Below are positions 43,153 through 50,786 of a stretch of DNA of 64,000 bases, piece by piece. The translations under genes were made by a program, and so were the position numbers. The notes under the pieces are model-generated. The model had not been told where the DNA came from. It searched no databases and saw only the letters and a program-made list of their open reading frames with translations. Numbering within the stretch: position 1 is the first letter of the stretch; each line of letters begins with the position of its first letter. Source of the DNA: Arthrobacter gengyunqii (GTDB taxonomy: Bacteria; Actinomycetota; Actinomycetes; Actinomycetales; Micrococcaceae); contig NZ_CP095461.1 in NCBI RefSeq assembly GCF_023022985.1, forward strand, positions 3,410,001 through 3,474,000. The letters are read 5' to 3'.

Positions 43153-43222
43153 CTCTTGTTCTCTGCGTTGTGGTGCCGCCGATACGGCTAGGCGCAGAGT
43201 TTATCCACCGACGCGCTCAGAG

Positions 43223-43522
43223 CTAGCGGCGGCGCCCGAAAACCAAAGAAGCCGCGGCGGTAGCGGCAGTGACGGCGTAGACCGACGGCCAGGCGCCGAT
43301 CTTCTTCGCCAGCGGGTGGGACAGGCCGAAAGCTGCCACGTAACCGGCGGTGAGGGCCGCGGCGGTGCCGGTGCCGGCGTCGCGCTTCCACATCGTGAAG
43401 GCTGTTGCTCCGGCTGCAGCCAGGACCGCGCCGCCCAGCTGCCGGTTGCCGGTATCCCGAGCGGTCTTGTAGCCGCCGATCAGGCCGGCGCTGGAAACGA
43501 GGGAGGTCAGAAGTGCACTCAC
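43223..43522 (-). CDS. Small hydrophobic membrane protein, hypothetical
   Basis: A 99-residue protein rich in Ala and Gly with three predicted helices (about 27-43, 52-68, 76-95) and a basic C terminus GRRR. It starts with GTG at 43522, behind AGAGGAG. No family recognised. Confidence 0.65.
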   Translation of the reverse strand: MSALLTSLVSSAGLIGGYKTARDTGNRQLGGAVLAAAGATAFTMWKRDAGTGTAAALTAGYVAAFGLSHPLAKKIGAWPSVYAVTAATAAASLVFGRRR

Positions 43523-43636
43523 AGTTGTTTTCTCCTCTTAGCTGCTGATAACAAATCCCAGCCTATCTCCGGAGTGCGGCCGGGGCGTGCGTCTAAACTG
43601 TGAGCCAAAGCCAATCCCCACCGCAAAGGACCGCGC

Positions 43637-44578
43637 ATGCCGACAACGCCCGAGAACCTGCTCGCCCCGGACGCCACAGTAGAGAAGGTTGCCACCGGCG
43701 CGCAGTGGGCTGAGGGACCGGTATGGATCCCCGGCCGTTCCGCCGTGCGCTTCAGCGACATTCCGGGCAACCGGATCCTGGAGTACCGCGAGGCGACCGG
43801 CGCACTGGAGGTCTATGCCTCCGACGCCGAGTTTGCCAACGGCCGCTCGCTGGACCGCGACGGCGCAGTGATCCAGTGCTCGCACGGCCGGCGCGCCATC
43901 GAGCGGGACACCGGCACCGCAGCCGATGCTGTTCCCGCCGTGCACACGCTTGTCGACTCCTGGAACGGCCGGCGGCTGAACTCCCCCAACGACGTTGTTG
44001 TGAAGTCCGACGGCACCATCTGGTTTTCGGACCCCTCCTACGGCATCCAGAAGGAGGAAGAAGGTCATCCGGGCCACGAAGAATACGGCGACCGCTGGGT
44101 GTTCCGTTTCGATCCGGCCAGCGGAGAGCTGACACCGGCCGTCATCGACGTTGAGGTGCCCAACGGCCTGGCCTTTTCACCCGATGAGTCCATCCTTTAC
44201 GTCTCCGACACCTCGCTGGGCACCCCCGCCATGGACGACGGGCAGCGGCTGCACGGTCATGCCATCCACGCGTACGACGTCGTTCAGGGCCGGTTTGCGC
44301 GAAACGGCCGGGTATTTGCCGAGGTGGGTCCGGGTGTTCCGGACGGTTTCCGGGTGGATGTGCACGGCAACATCTGGTCCTCCTCGAAGGAGGGCGTGCA
44401 GGTCTTCTCCCCCGCCGGGGAGCGGATCCTGCAGATTGCGGTTCCGGAGACCGTGAGCAATGTCTGTTTTGGGGGCGACGACGGCCGCACCCTGTATATG
44501 ACAGCGTCCACCAGCCTGTACCGGATCCGCACCACCGTGACCGATGCCGCTGCTGCGCTGCGGGGCCCCCAACCGTAG
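43637..44578 (+). CDS. SMP-30/gluconolactonase-like protein
   Basis: A 313-residue six-bladed beta-propeller lactonase. Likely metal ligands are the Glu in WAEGPVW (about residue 20), the Asn in RRLNSPNDVVV and the Asp in VPDGFRVDVHGNIW. It opens sugar lactones in the cytoplasm. AAAGGA precedes the ATG; TAAACT near 43593 may be the -10 box. A GntP-type permease lies 26 kb away, with no direct link. A hairpin follows at 44592-44617. Confidence 0.88.
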   Translation: MPTTPENLLAPDATVEKVATGAQWAEGPVWIPGRSAVRFSDIPGNRILEYREATGALEVYASDAEFANGRSLDRDGAVIQCSHGRRAIERDTGTAADAVPAVHTLVDSWNGRRLNSPNDVVVKSDGTIWFSDPSYGIQKEEEGHPGHEEYGDRWVFRFDPASGELTPAVIDVEVPNGLAFSPDESILYVSDTSLGTPAMDDGQRLHGHAIHAYDVVQGRFARNGRVFAEVGPGVPDGFRVDVHGNIWSSSKEGVQVFSPAGERILQIAVPETVSNVCFGGDDGRTLYMTASTSLYRIRTTVTDAAAALRGPQP

Positions 44579-44591
44579 GGAGTGGACATAT

Positions 44592-44617
44592 GCCCGCCGG
44601 CTCAGGCGGAGGCGGGC
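44592..44617 (+). terminator. Hairpin after the SMP-30 gene
   Basis: Arms GCCCGCC and GGCGGGC are separated by 12 nt, starting 13 nt after the stop codon. No real T-run follows. Confidence 0.5.
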
Positions 44618-44631
44618 CGCCGTCAATTTGC

Positions 44632-44637
44632 TACCCT
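44632..44637 (+). promoter_or_regulatory. -10 box TACCCT for the riboswitch transcript
   Basis: TACCCT would place the RNA start near 44644, so the transcript begins with the AGACCGG/CCGGTCT hairpin (44646-44662) and then the riboswitch. Confidence 0.5.
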
Positions 44638-44663
44638 AGGTAGCCAAGACCGGATCCCGGTCT

Positions 44664-44704
44664 CCGGACGACGGTTCAGTACCCGGACAGCGACAAGACT
44701 GGCC
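44664..44704 (+). promoter_or_regulatory. Guanidine-III riboswitch (ykkC-III)
   Basis: The segment starts CCGGACGA, continues with the hairpin arm CAGU, then ACCCGG, GACAAG and ACUGGCC. This matches the order and spacing of the ykkC-III consensus, a pseudoknot that binds guanidinium. The downstream genes encode SMR exporters of the guanidinium type, the usual targets. The Shine-Dalgarno AAAGGA (44705-44710) follows directly, which fits control of translation. Confidence 0.88.
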
Positions 44705-44717
44705 AAAGGATTTAGTC

Positions 44718-45032
44718 ATGGCATGGGTCATCCTTGTTCTCTCCGGCATGCTGGAGGCCGTCTGGGCCACGGCGCTGGGCAAATCGCAGAACTTCCGCAG
44801 GCTTTGGCCCACGGTAATATTCGCCGTCGGTATCATCCTGAGCATGGCTGGCCTGGCGGTCGCCATGCAGAGCATCCCGGTGGGCACCGCGTACGCGGTC
44901 TGGGTGGGGATCGGCGCGGTGCTGACCGCGGCCTATGCCATGGCCTTCGGCGGAGAAAAAGCCACCCTGCTCAAGGTCCTGCTGCTGCTGGGTGTGGTGG
45001 GATGCGTTATCGGCCTGAAGGTGGTGGGCTGA
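44718..45032 (+). CDS. sugE: SMR-family guanidinium exporter subunit (SugE/Gdx-like)
   Basis: A 104-residue protein with four membrane helices. The substrate-binding Glu is in SGMLEAVWATAL (residue 13), and SIPVGTAYAVWVGIGAV matches Gdx/SugE. It exports guanidinium in exchange for protons as a dual-topology dimer. It is preceded by a guanidine-III riboswitch and followed after 2 bp by a second SMR gene, so the two may form a heterodimer. Confidence 0.9.
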   Translation: MAWVILVLSGMLEAVWATALGKSQNFRRLWPTVIFAVGIILSMAGLAVAMQSIPVGTAYAVWVGIGAVLTAAYAMAFGGEKATLLKVLLLLGVVGCVIGLKVVG

Positions 45033-45034
45033 CG

Positions 45035-45388
45035 ATGCCGTGGATTGTCTTGCTCCTGAGCGCAGTGCTGGAAGCCGTTTGGGCAACCGCCCTGGATGCT
45101 TCGGCCGGTTTCACCATACTGATTCCCTCCCTCATCTTCCTGGTCGCCGGCGTGGCCTCCATGGTGGGCCTGGCGTACGCCATGAACTCCATTCCCATCT
45201 CCACGGCGTATGCCGTGTGGACCGGGGTGGGCGCCGTCCTGACCGTTGCGTACGCCATGGCTTTCGGCAACGAACAGCCTGGGCTGCTGAAAATCCTCTT
45301 CCTCGCCGGGATCATCGGCTGCGTGGTCGGCTTGAAGTTTGTGGAATCCGCGCCTCGGGACAAGGGTTCCGGCACGCCGGAAGGCTGA
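45035..45388 (+). CDS. SMR-family guanidinium exporter subunit, second of pair
   Basis: A 117-residue SMR protein with four helices. Glu13 (SAVLEAVWATAL) and IPISTAYAVWTGVGAV are conserved. It is clearly homologous to its neighbour. The C-terminal extension after GLKFVES is longer and charged, which in paired SMR proteins can fix membrane orientation. It starts 2 bp after the first stop and is controlled by the same riboswitch. Confidence 0.9.
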   Translation: MPWIVLLLSAVLEAVWATALDASAGFTILIPSLIFLVAGVASMVGLAYAMNSIPISTAYAVWTGVGAVLTVAYAMAFGNEQPGLLKILFLAGIIGCVVGLKFVESAPRDKGSGTPEG

Positions 45389-45567
45389 GGCGCCGCCGCG
45401 CCGCTGAGCACTGACCGGTTCCCGTGATACGGCGGGTCCCTGCGGCCGCACAATTTTGGCTCCGGCACTGTTCACGGGTCTTCGGCGGGATGATACTTCT
45501 CTGAGCGCCGGGAAATGCGTCATCACCGGTGCCCTGCGGTACCGGCAGCGATGATCGGAGCCCTCCC

Positions 45568-47043
45568 ATGGCCACAGCGGAAAGCCCGTCTTCTTCCTCG
45601 TCCTCCTCCCTTTTCCGGCGCAAGCCCATCGACGAGGTGGAGGACGAAAAAAGCGGCAGCAAACTCTTCAAGAGCCTGGGTTTATGGCAACTTACTGCCA
45701 TCGGTGTCGGCGGCATCATTGGCATCGGCATCTTCACCCTCGCCGGGCTGGTGGCCAACGGCGGACCTGATGCCGCCGGCGTCGGGCCCGCTGTGCTGAT
45801 CTCCTTTCTGGTCGCCGGTCTGGCGAGCGCCGCGGCGGCGCTGTCCTATGCCGAGTTTGCCGGCATGGTGCCGCGCGCCGGTTCCGCTTACACCTACGGG
45901 TATGTGGCCCTGGGCGAGATTATCGGCTGGTTCATCGGCTGGGACCTGCTTCTGGAGTACACGGCGATTGTGGCTGTCGTCGCCATCGGCATTTCCGGCT
46001 ATTTCACCGAATTCATGAGCGGGATCGGCATCGACATTCCAGCCTGGATGCAGGGCACCGGTGACACCGTTGAGGGCGGGGTCATCAATGTGCCGGCCCT
46101 GGTGGTCTGCCTGTTCATCACCTGGATTCTCAGCCGGGGCACCAAGACTTTCGGGCGGTTCGAACTGGTGGCGGTGGGACTGAAAGTGCTGCTGATTCTC
46201 TTCATTGTGGGTCTTGGCTTCTTCTTCGTGGACACCGCAAACTACACACCGTTCCTGCCCAACGGGTTCGGTGCTGTCTTCACCGGCGCCGCCACGGTGT
46301 TCTTCGCAGTGTTCGGCTACGACGCCATGAGCACCGCTGCGGAAGAAGCCACGGACGGGAAAAAGCACATGCCCAAGGCCATCCTGCTCTCCCTGGCCGT
46401 GGCCATGGTTCTGTACATCCTGGCAACGCTGGTACTGACCGGCATGCAGAACTACACCGACATCAGTCCGACCGCCGGGTTTGCTTCCGCGTTCCAATCG
46501 GTGGGGCTTCCGGTCATCGCCACTGTCATCTCGGCCTTCGCCGTGTTGTCCATCCTCACCGTCATGCTCACGTTCCTGTTGGGCGTCACCCGGGTGTGGT
46601 TCTCCATGAGCCGCGACGGCCTGCTTCCGGGTTGGTTCTCCGGCACCGACCGGCGCGGTACGCCGCAGCGGGTCACCTGGATTGCCGGGATTGCCTCGGC
46701 GCTGCTGGCCGGTGTCTTTCCGATCCGTGCCGTGGCGGACCTGACGAACATCGGCATTCTGGCGGCATTTGTGGTGGTCTGTGTGGCCGTCATTGTGCTG
46801 CGCCGCCGCCAGCCGGACGCTCCCCGGGAATTCCGGCTGCCGCTGATGCCGTGGATTCCGGCGTTCGGCGTGCTGTCCTCGGGGTTCCTCATGCTGCAGC
46901 TGCACTGGGAAACCTGGCTGCGCTTTGCCATCTGGCTCGTGATCGGCGTCGTCATCTACTGGTTCTACGGCCGCCGCCACTCGCTGTTGAATCCGAACAG
47001 CCCGCGCTTGGCCAAGCTCCCGCCGACCCCGGAAACCGCCTGA
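45568..47043 (+). CDS. APC-family amino acid permease
   Basis: A 491-residue transporter with about twelve helices. After a Ser-rich start it has WQLTAIGVGGIIGIGIFTLAG (helix one, unwound glycines) and the AEFAGMVPRAGSAYTYGYV loop of cationic-amino-acid type permeases. The ATG at 45568 has GGAG 9 nt before it; an upstream GTG at 45529 is in frame. Substrate not known, probably a cationic amino acid or polyamine. Confidence 0.87.
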   Translation: MATAESPSSSSSSSLFRRKPIDEVEDEKSGSKLFKSLGLWQLTAIGVGGIIGIGIFTLAGLVANGGPDAAGVGPAVLISFLVAGLASAAAALSYAEFAGMVPRAGSAYTYGYVALGEIIGWFIGWDLLLEYTAIVAVVAIGISGYFTEFMSGIGIDIPAWMQGTGDTVEGGVINVPALVVCLFITWILSRGTKTFGRFELVAVGLKVLLILFIVGLGFFFVDTANYTPFLPNGFGAVFTGAATVFFAVFGYDAMSTAAEEATDGKKHMPKAILLSLAVAMVLYILATLVLTGMQNYTDISPTAGFASAFQSVGLPVIATVISAFAVLSILTVMLTFLLGVTRVWFSMSRDGLLPGWFSGTDRRGTPQRVTWIAGIASALLAGVFPIRAVADLTNIGILAAFVVVCVAVIVLRRRQPDAPREFRLPLMPWIPAFGVLSSGFLMLQLHWETWLRFAIWLVIGVVIYWFYGRRHSLLNPNSPRLAKLPPTPETA

Positions 47044-47046
47044 CTC

Positions 47047-48258
47047 CTACGCTTTGGTTCCTCTCTCCGCCGCCGCCGGGGTGCGTGCGGAGGTCCTCCC
47101 GCGGAGGATCAGCCCCAGAACCACGCAGAGCAGATAGCCTGCAGCCACGAACAGCCAGCCGGCGAGGAATCCACCCGAATACTCCAGCAGCAGGCCCATG
47201 GCCAGCGGACCCGCTGCAAAACCGACGTACATGCCCAGCGAGACCACGCCGGAGGCCGCTCCCACCCGGGACGGATCCACCTCCCGCATCACTGCGGCCA
47301 TAACCACCACATTCACCCCAAGCACCGTGGCGCCGTGGACAGCCACTCCGGCCCACAGGAGCAACGGCAGCCCGGTCTGCCCGGCCGCCAGCAAAAGCGC
47401 CGTACCGCCAATGGCTCCCACCGCCAAAATGACCAGCAGCGACGACACCGTGGTTCCGCCGGCCATCCGCCGGCCCCACAACACCCGGGAAGCCACCCCC
47501 ACCACGCCGGCAACGGCGGCGGCCGCGCCGGCCATCAGCAGTGAGAAGTTGAGTTCGCGCTGAGCAAACATCGGCAGATAAACGTTGGTGGCCTGCATCC
47601 CGGCACCCGACAACAGGGCAAAGCCGGCCAAAAGCCAGACCGTGGGCGGGAAAGGGTCGCGCGTTCCGGGAGTTGCGCCCGTCGTCGGCAACGGCGGCGG
47701 TGCTGCGGGCAGCTTATTCCACGAATACACCAGGAGCACCGCCATGACGACGGCGGCTCCGGCCGCTGCGCCGCGCCAGCCCACCAGCAGCGCGGCTGCG
47801 GGGAAAAAGAGGCTGGAAAACAACTGACTGGCCTGCACCCCTGACTGCTTGATGCCCAGCCAGCCCGGACGCCGGGCAGGGTCCACCTGATGGGCAATCA
47901 CCCGGTTGGTGGTGGGATTGGAAATCGCCTGGGCCGGTCCGGCAAGAGCCACGGCAATCAGCAGCCACAAATAGCTGCCGGACACTGCCATCAGCAAGAG
48001 GGCCAGAGCAGTGCCCCCGAAAATCAGCATGAGCTGCGCGCGGCCGGAAATCCTGTCGCTAAGCCGGCCAAGAGACACGGAGGACAATGCTGCACTGAGG
48101 AAACACACGGTGGCCAACAGCCCGAACTGCGCCTCGCTGATGCCCAGATCGCCAATGATGAGCGTGCTGGTGGCGCTGATGCCGTAATTCATGACGGGTC
48201 CGGCGCCCATGGCGCACACCAGCACAAATAAAAGTCCGGGGCCGGATTTATTGTTCAC
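47047..48258 (-). CDS. MFS transporter
   Basis: A 403-residue protein with twelve predicted helices; SLGRLSDRISGRAQLML is the MFS loop 2-3 motif. It resembles cyanate/drug-type sugar-independent MFS proteins, with no substrate assigned. I chose the GTG at 48258, preceded by GAGAAGGGC; an in-frame ATG at 48333 would add 25 residues without a membrane function. Convergent with the APC permease, the stops being 3 bp apart. Confidence 0.85.
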   Translation of the reverse strand: MNNKSGPGLLFVLVCAMGAGPVMNYGISATSTLIIGDLGISEAQFGLLATVCFLSAALSSVSLGRLSDRISGRAQLMLIFGGTALALLLMAVSGSYLWLLIAVALAGPAQAISNPTTNRVIAHQVDPARRPGWLGIKQSGVQASQLFSSLFFPAAALLVGWRGAAAGAAVVMAVLLVYSWNKLPAAPPPLPTTGATPGTRDPFPPTVWLLAGFALLSGAGMQATNVYLPMFAQRELNFSLLMAGAAAAVAGVVGVASRVLWGRRMAGGTTVSSLLVILAVGAIGGTALLLAAGQTGLPLLLWAGVAVHGATVLGVNVVVMAAVMREVDPSRVGAASGVVSLGMYVGFAAGPLAMGLLLEYSGGFLAGWLFVAAGYLLCVVLGLILRGRTSARTPAAAERGTKA

Positions 48259-48379
48259 TTTCTGCCCTTCTCGCAGCGACACAGTACATTCTGGCTTACC
48301 TGTGAACAAGCGATGACGGATAGGGGCTATCATCTGCTTAGGACCTGTTTATCCGGGTCCGTTAGCTGGGGGAGTAGAA

Positions 48380-48817
48380 ATGGGCGGGGAGTCTCAAACG
48401 GTGCCTTCTGTGCGGAAAAAATCCGCCATGCTTTTTCGTCGCGGACGAACAATGTTCGTGCTCGTCGCTGTCTTCTGGCTGTGGCTGCTGCTGGGCAGCG
48501 CAAACTTCATTGCCGGTCTCTTTGATACCCCCTTCTACGCGATGCTTGCCCTTTACGGGCTGGGCGTCGTGACCCTCATTTCCCTCGGGGTGGCCGGAAT
48601 GGCCATTTTCTACATGGTGGTGAATAAGCCCGCCCGCGTGGAACAGCCCGCCGGCAGCTCCGCCCAACCCGGCATTTCCGCCCGCCCCGGCATTTCCGCC
48701 CGCCAGGGTATTTCGGAGCTGGCACCCGTTATCCGCATGGTCCCGCGTCGAGTTGCCGACCACAGTGCCGCACTGACCAACAAGGCCGCCGCCAAGTGGC
48801 GGGACCTGGCTTCCTAG
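48380..48817 (+). CDS. Small membrane protein with short C-terminal repeats, hypothetical
   Basis: A 145-residue protein with two membrane helices (about 24-46 and 54-78). The tail contains a tandem seven-residue unit: QPGISAR, RPGISAR, then RQGISE. The sequence GGGGGAG precedes the ATG. No family recognised; it is not conserved enough in pattern for a call. Confidence 0.6.
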   Translation: MGGESQTVPSVRKKSAMLFRRGRTMFVLVAVFWLWLLLGSANFIAGLFDTPFYAMLALYGLGVVTLISLGVAGMAIFYMVVNKPARVEQPAGSSAQPGISARPGISARQGISELAPVIRMVPRRVADHSAALTNKAAAKWRDLAS

Positions 48818-48929
48818 CTTCCGGGCTTCCTCCCCTCCGGCGTTTCCGGCCGGTCCCCGGCCTGACCTGCTGACCAAGCCGCAGCCTGCCGCCCGCCAAA
48901 GTGTCAGTGCCGCACGGCAGGGTGGTGCC

Positions 48930-49226
48930 ATGACAGTCACTCACGCCCCGTACCGCCGCGAGCCGTACGTCCGTTTTCGGACGCCGTCGTCGTTCATTGA
49001 CGGCAAGGCTGCGGCCTGGACCCGTGTCTCGGTGCTCCTGCATTGGATTGACGACCTCGGGCGGGTCCACAACCGCTGGGTGCCGGCAGAAAACGTCCGC
49101 CGTGTGGCCCGTGATGATTCATCGTGGCAGGACCCCTACGACGACTGGTCCTTCTACTATCCCGAGGCTTCCGCAGGATCTTGCCCGGAACGTCCCTCCA
49201 GGGAACTTCTGTCCACTGCCGCCTAA
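48930..49226 (+). CDS. Hypothetical protein
   Basis: A 98-residue soluble protein with many aromatic and charged residues (VSVLLHWIDDLGRVHNRWVP). GGTGG lies before the ATG. Codon use is like the neighbours. No recognisable family. Confidence 0.5.
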   Translation: MTVTHAPYRREPYVRFRTPSSFIDGKAAAWTRVSVLLHWIDDLGRVHNRWVPAENVRRVARDDSSWQDPYDDWSFYYPEASAGSCPERPSRELLSTAA

Positions 49227-49338
49227 GACCTTGCCGGGGCGCGTTCCCTTGACACGGGCCGGGGTCCGCCTTGCTTATGGAGGTACGGGCGATCCGCCCT
49301 GTGGACGCAACCATTGAAGCCGGTGAGTGGAGCAGAGA

Positions 49339-49707
49339 ATGGAATTCAAGGGCATCATCGAAGCCGCCGGCGAGCTGGTGGACCTGGCCGGGGTGGCCGT
49401 GATCATTATCGGTGCCATCCTCGCTACGGTGTCCGTGCTGCGCACACTCCTGCGGCGCACCGGCCGGCCGGTCTATGAGGCGTACCGGCAGCAACTGGGC
49501 CGTTCCATCCTGCTGGGGCTGGAGTTGCTGGTTGCAGCGGACATCATCCGGACCGTGGCGGTGACTCCCACTTTTGAATCGCTGGGAGTGCTGGCTCTCA
49601 TCGTCCTGATACGGACCTTCCTCAGTTACGCCCTGCAGCTGGAAGTAACCGGACGGCTGCCCTGGCAGCAGGCCCGCACCGCTGAAACGGCACCGCCGCC
49701 GAAGTGA
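49339..49707 (+). CDS. DUF1622 membrane protein
   Basis: A 122-residue protein with three predicted helices (about 12-35, 53-72 and 80-100). DUF1622 hallmarks are RQQLGRSILLGLELLVAADI and the following IRTFLSYALQLE. Function unknown. The ATG at 49339 has GGAG 6 nt before it; the GTG at 49327 is in frame. Confidence 0.85.
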   Translation: MEFKGIIEAAGELVDLAGVAVIIIGAILATVSVLRTLLRRTGRPVYEAYRQQLGRSILLGLELLVAADIIRTVAVTPTFESLGVLALIVLIRTFLSYALQLEVTGRLPWQQARTAETAPPPK

Positions 49708-49721
49708 CCGGCGGACCCGGC

Positions 49722-50219
49722 TTAGGCTTGGCGACTGTCCCTCACCGACACAACGAGCAGAACCACGGTCAGACCCAGTGTCAGCATGCCGACCGGGTTG
49801 GCCAGCGCTGCAGAGAAACCTCCTGCGTCCGATCCCAGCAGCGCGGTCACGATTGAACCGTTGCGCCCTGATCCACCGCCGACGTCGGGCACCAAGAATC
49901 CAAAGGTGCCACCTGCCAGCCACAGTCCCAGCAGGAGGAAAGACGTCCGCATGGGAGCACCAAATCGCGGCCGCCGAGTGGCTGCCACGGTGATTCGCAC
50001 TGCGGACAGCAACATCAAAATGACCATCAGCGGTCCGATGGTTGCGGCAAAGATCGCCACCAGATTCCCGTGGATCCCGAACAGCACCCGTCCTGCTGTG
50101 ATCCAGAGGGGGATCAGCAGCGCCATCGGGATGCTCAGGGCAGCAGTGAGCGCGCAAAAGAGCGTTGCGGGATGGACCTTGGAGGTTGCGGGCGCCGGTG
50201 CACGGAATGTGGAGCTCAT
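49722..50219 (-). CDS. Hypothetical four-helix membrane protein
   Basis: A 165-residue protein with four hydrophobic segments (about 22-42, 55-75, 92-110, 140-160). The loop between helices three and four is Gly/Ser-rich. No family recognised. TAGCCT lies 6 nt before the ATG, and there is no Shine-Dalgarno site. Confidence 0.65.
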   Translation of the reverse strand: MSSTFRAPAPATSKVHPATLFCALTAALSIPMALLIPLWITAGRVLFGIHGNLVAIFAATIGPLMVILMLLSAVRITVAATRRPRFGAPMRTSFLLLGLWLAGGTFGFLVPDVGGGSGRNGSIVTALLGSDAGGFSAALANPVGMLTLGLTVVLLVVSVRDSRQA

Positions 50220-50225
50220 GGATTA

Positions 50226-50231
50226 AGGCTA
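50226..50231 (-). promoter_or_regulatory. -10 box TAGCCT for a leaderless membrane protein gene
   Basis: On the minus strand TAGCCT ends 6 nt before the ATG at 50219. Confidence 0.6.
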
Positions 50232-50322
50232 GGCGCACGTGAGCAGTTTTCCTGTCCGGCCTTGCTTCCACCCGGTACTACTTGGGGACGGCACGGCTCG
50301 TCTGGATGTCATCACAGGGGAT

Positions 50323-50337
50323 GAGGTGTTTCACCTC
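50323..50337. promoter_or_regulatory. Perfect palindrome GAGGTG-TTT-CACCTC
   Basis: Six-bp arms around TTT lie in the 210-bp divergent intergenic region, 93 bp before the next plus-strand gene. It could be an operator or an RNA hairpin. Confidence 0.35.
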
Positions 50338-50429
50338 GCAGGAACCCTATTCTGGAAGAGCGTCCACCCCCGATCGACGGCGCCAACCCCGTTCATTGTT
50401 TGTTCTGACTCCGTTCATGATGAAAGAGC

Positions 50430-50786
50430 ATGGTTTTCGTTATGCCTATCGAATACCTGATGTGGGCTCCGCTGGTGGTGCTGTCACTGATCCTGTACCT
50501 CACGCTGGCTGCCGCTGCGCTCTGCAGTTTGGCGGGTTCGTCGTGGGTTTCCCGCTCGGCGCGCCGTGCCTGGATGCTGGTTGTCGTCCTGCTTCCGGTG
50601 GCAGGGTCCATCCTCTGGTTCGCGGCTTCACATCGGAGGACGCTTGCCTTTCCAACTGACTACGGCGAAAACCCTCCCACGCCTGACACACCCGATGTAG
50701 CTGACACGCCGGATGCGGCTGGCACACCCGATGTACCTGATGCACCCGAAGAACCTGTTGTCCTGTTGGACGTCCACGAGCGCTAG
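50430..50786 (+). CDS. PLDc-N-like small membrane protein with Pro/Asp repeats
   Basis: A 118-residue protein. Two membrane helices (about 10-32 and 45-65) with RAWMLVVVLLPVAGSILWF resemble the phospholipase D N-terminal domain found in cardiolipin-synthase-like proteins, here without the enzyme. The tail has degenerate TPDxx units. The start may be the ATG at 50442. The end overlaps the DUF222 gene by 4 bp. Confidence 0.7.
   Translation: MVFVMPIEYLMWAPLVVLSLILYLTLAAAALCSLAGSSWVSRSARRAWMLVVVLLPVAGSILWFAASHRRTLAFPTDYGENPPTPDTPDVADTPDAAGTPDVPDAPEEPVVLLDVHER

Noticed and set aside
44579..44717. Guanidine-I (ykkC) riboswitch before the SMR genes
   Set aside because: The CTAGG at 44636 is only part of a small hairpin; the guanidine-I core (GGUCCGAGAG and the GGGAUAAAAGCCCGGGAGA-type end) is absent, while ykkC-III landmarks fit.
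45682..46980. A 432-codon minus-strand frame opposite the APC permease
   Set aside because: Shadow of a membrane protein gene; polar Gln/His-rich composition.
48994..50271. A 425-codon open frame on the minus strand across three small genes
   Set aside because: It crosses intergenic DNA and overlaps DUF1622 and other genes with better starts; its composition is Arg/Gly/His-rich without domains.
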